From contig JAGRGY010000004.1 in the NCBI GenBank assembly GCA_020445255.1, positions 132,056-196,055 on the forward strand: 64,000 bases of DNA. The letters are read 5' to 3'. The DNA is from Gammaproteobacteria bacterium. Lineage in GTDB: Bacteria > Pseudomonadota > Gammaproteobacteria > Chromatiales > Chromatiaceae. Shown piece by piece: positions 63,686 to 64,000 of the stretch; the first letter of the stretch is position 1; each line of letters starts with the position of its first letter. A model generated the notes under the pieces. That model was given only the letters and a program-made list of their open reading frames with translations. It ran no database searches and had not been told where the DNA came from. The position numbers and the translations under genes were made by a program.

Positions 63686-64000
63686 TTATGCGCGGGCCTT
63701 GGCCAGCTTCGCGGCGATCTTGGCCTCGATCGCGGCCTGTTCCAGCTTGGCGTTGCGCACGGTCATGAAGACGTTGAACACCATGATCAGAATGCCGGAA
63801 ACGAAAAACATGCCGCCCAACATGCGAACCACCAGCGGCCAGTGCATGAAGACCACGGATTCTATGAAGGTGTAGGCAAGGTTGCCGTAATCGTCGAAGG
63901 CCCGCAGCATCAGCCCCTGACCGATGCCCGAAACCCACATCGAGGCGATGTACAACACGATGCCGATGGTTGCCAGCCAGAAGTGCACGTAGACCAGCCT
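63686..64000 (-). CDS. ccoN: cbb3 oxidase catalytic subunit CcoN, C-terminal part (5' end outside window)
   Basis: The frame runs off the window edge. The visible ~104 residues, V-H-F-W-L-A-T-I-G-I-V-L-Y onwards, include GIGQGLMLRAFDDYGNLAYTFIESVVFMHWPLVVRMLGG and end in a cytoplasmic tail rich in Ala/Lys. This is the last membrane region of CcoN; the heme/copper ligands lie upstream. It lies 27 bases before ccoO, the standard ccoNO(Q)P order. Confidence 0.96.
   Translation of the reverse strand, partial: RLVYVHFWLATIGIVLYIASMWVSGIGQGLMLRAFDDYGNLAYTFIESVVFMHWPLVVRMLGGMFFVSGILIMVFNVFMTVRNAKLEQAAIEAKIAAKLAKARA

Overview
This window is a contiguous stretch of a GC-rich, Gram-negative chromosome, most likely a gammaproteobacterium. 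The gene order gshB-tonB-yqgE-yqgF-pyrR-pyrB-pyrC' followed by pilU/pilT-yggS-proC-yggT-yggU closely follows the Pseudomonas-type order. slmA, ftsYEX near rpoH, a type IV pilus retraction pair and a cbb3 oxidase locus all agree. The genus cannot be named from the sequence alone. No rRNA, tRNA, CRISPR array or insertion sequence is visible, and almost the whole window is densely packed core genome.

Layout. 1-7476 (+): 3' end of glutathione synthetase, an ApbE lipoprotein, TonB, YqgE/YqgF, then a pyrimidine run (pyrR, pyrB, an inactive dihydroorotase pyrC', and a PyrK-like electron-transfer flavoprotein). 7537-10272 (-): an orphan hybrid histidine kinase. 10630-13053 (-): pilU and pilT. 13185-18370 (+): yggS, proC, yggT, yggU, a dynamin-like GTPase and a DUF4426 protein. 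18380-21183 (-): a SafE-like membrane protein, an AmpG permease and xthA. 21256 (+): pyrE. 21904-24185: a TSUP permease divergent from a DUF4124 coiled-coil protein, then a VOC-fold protein. 24203-29926 (-): slmA, argB, a membrane-anchored phosphomannomutase, dut and coaBC. 30119-31328 (+): radC, rpmB and rpmG. 31397-34673 (-): a desaturase and a HyuA-like protein. 34744-38817 (+): a GldA/F/G-like ABC exporter set and mutM. 38893-40906 (+): two small cytochromes c and an unrecognised exported protein. 40976-44110 (-): ggt, a ferredoxin, coaD and rsmD. 44226-46920 (-): an inactive/active M16 peptidase pair. 47102-55168: ftsY-ftsE-ftsX, an insertion of surface/exported genes (PEP-CTERM-like protein, subtilase, and a GNAT gene on the other strand), then rpoH. 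55315 (+): an MCP-type signalling protein. 56606-64000 (-): the cbb3 oxidase cluster ccoN(partial)-O-Q-P, then ccoG-H-I-S, ending in a 30-codon membrane peptide gene.

How the parts fit. The cco cluster encodes a high-affinity terminal oxidase plus its copper and maturation machinery, and the two small cytochromes c are plausible electron carriers for it. PyrB with PyrC' should form a class A-type ATCase that needs a separate active dihydroorotase; pyrE is in the window and pyrD is not. The best regulatory signal is upstream of rpoH: a sigma-E-like promoter whose -10 element lies inside a CIRCE (HrcA) operator, followed by a second, half-degenerate CIRCE. This suggests that envelope-stress input and HrcA repression meet at the heat-shock sigma factor. 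Other points worth a second look are the small peptide gene behind ccoS, a terminator-shaped hairpin inside the ggt signal-peptide codons, an N-terminally extended FixH, a hairpin between pyrR and pyrB, and a transposase-like tail on the desaturase.
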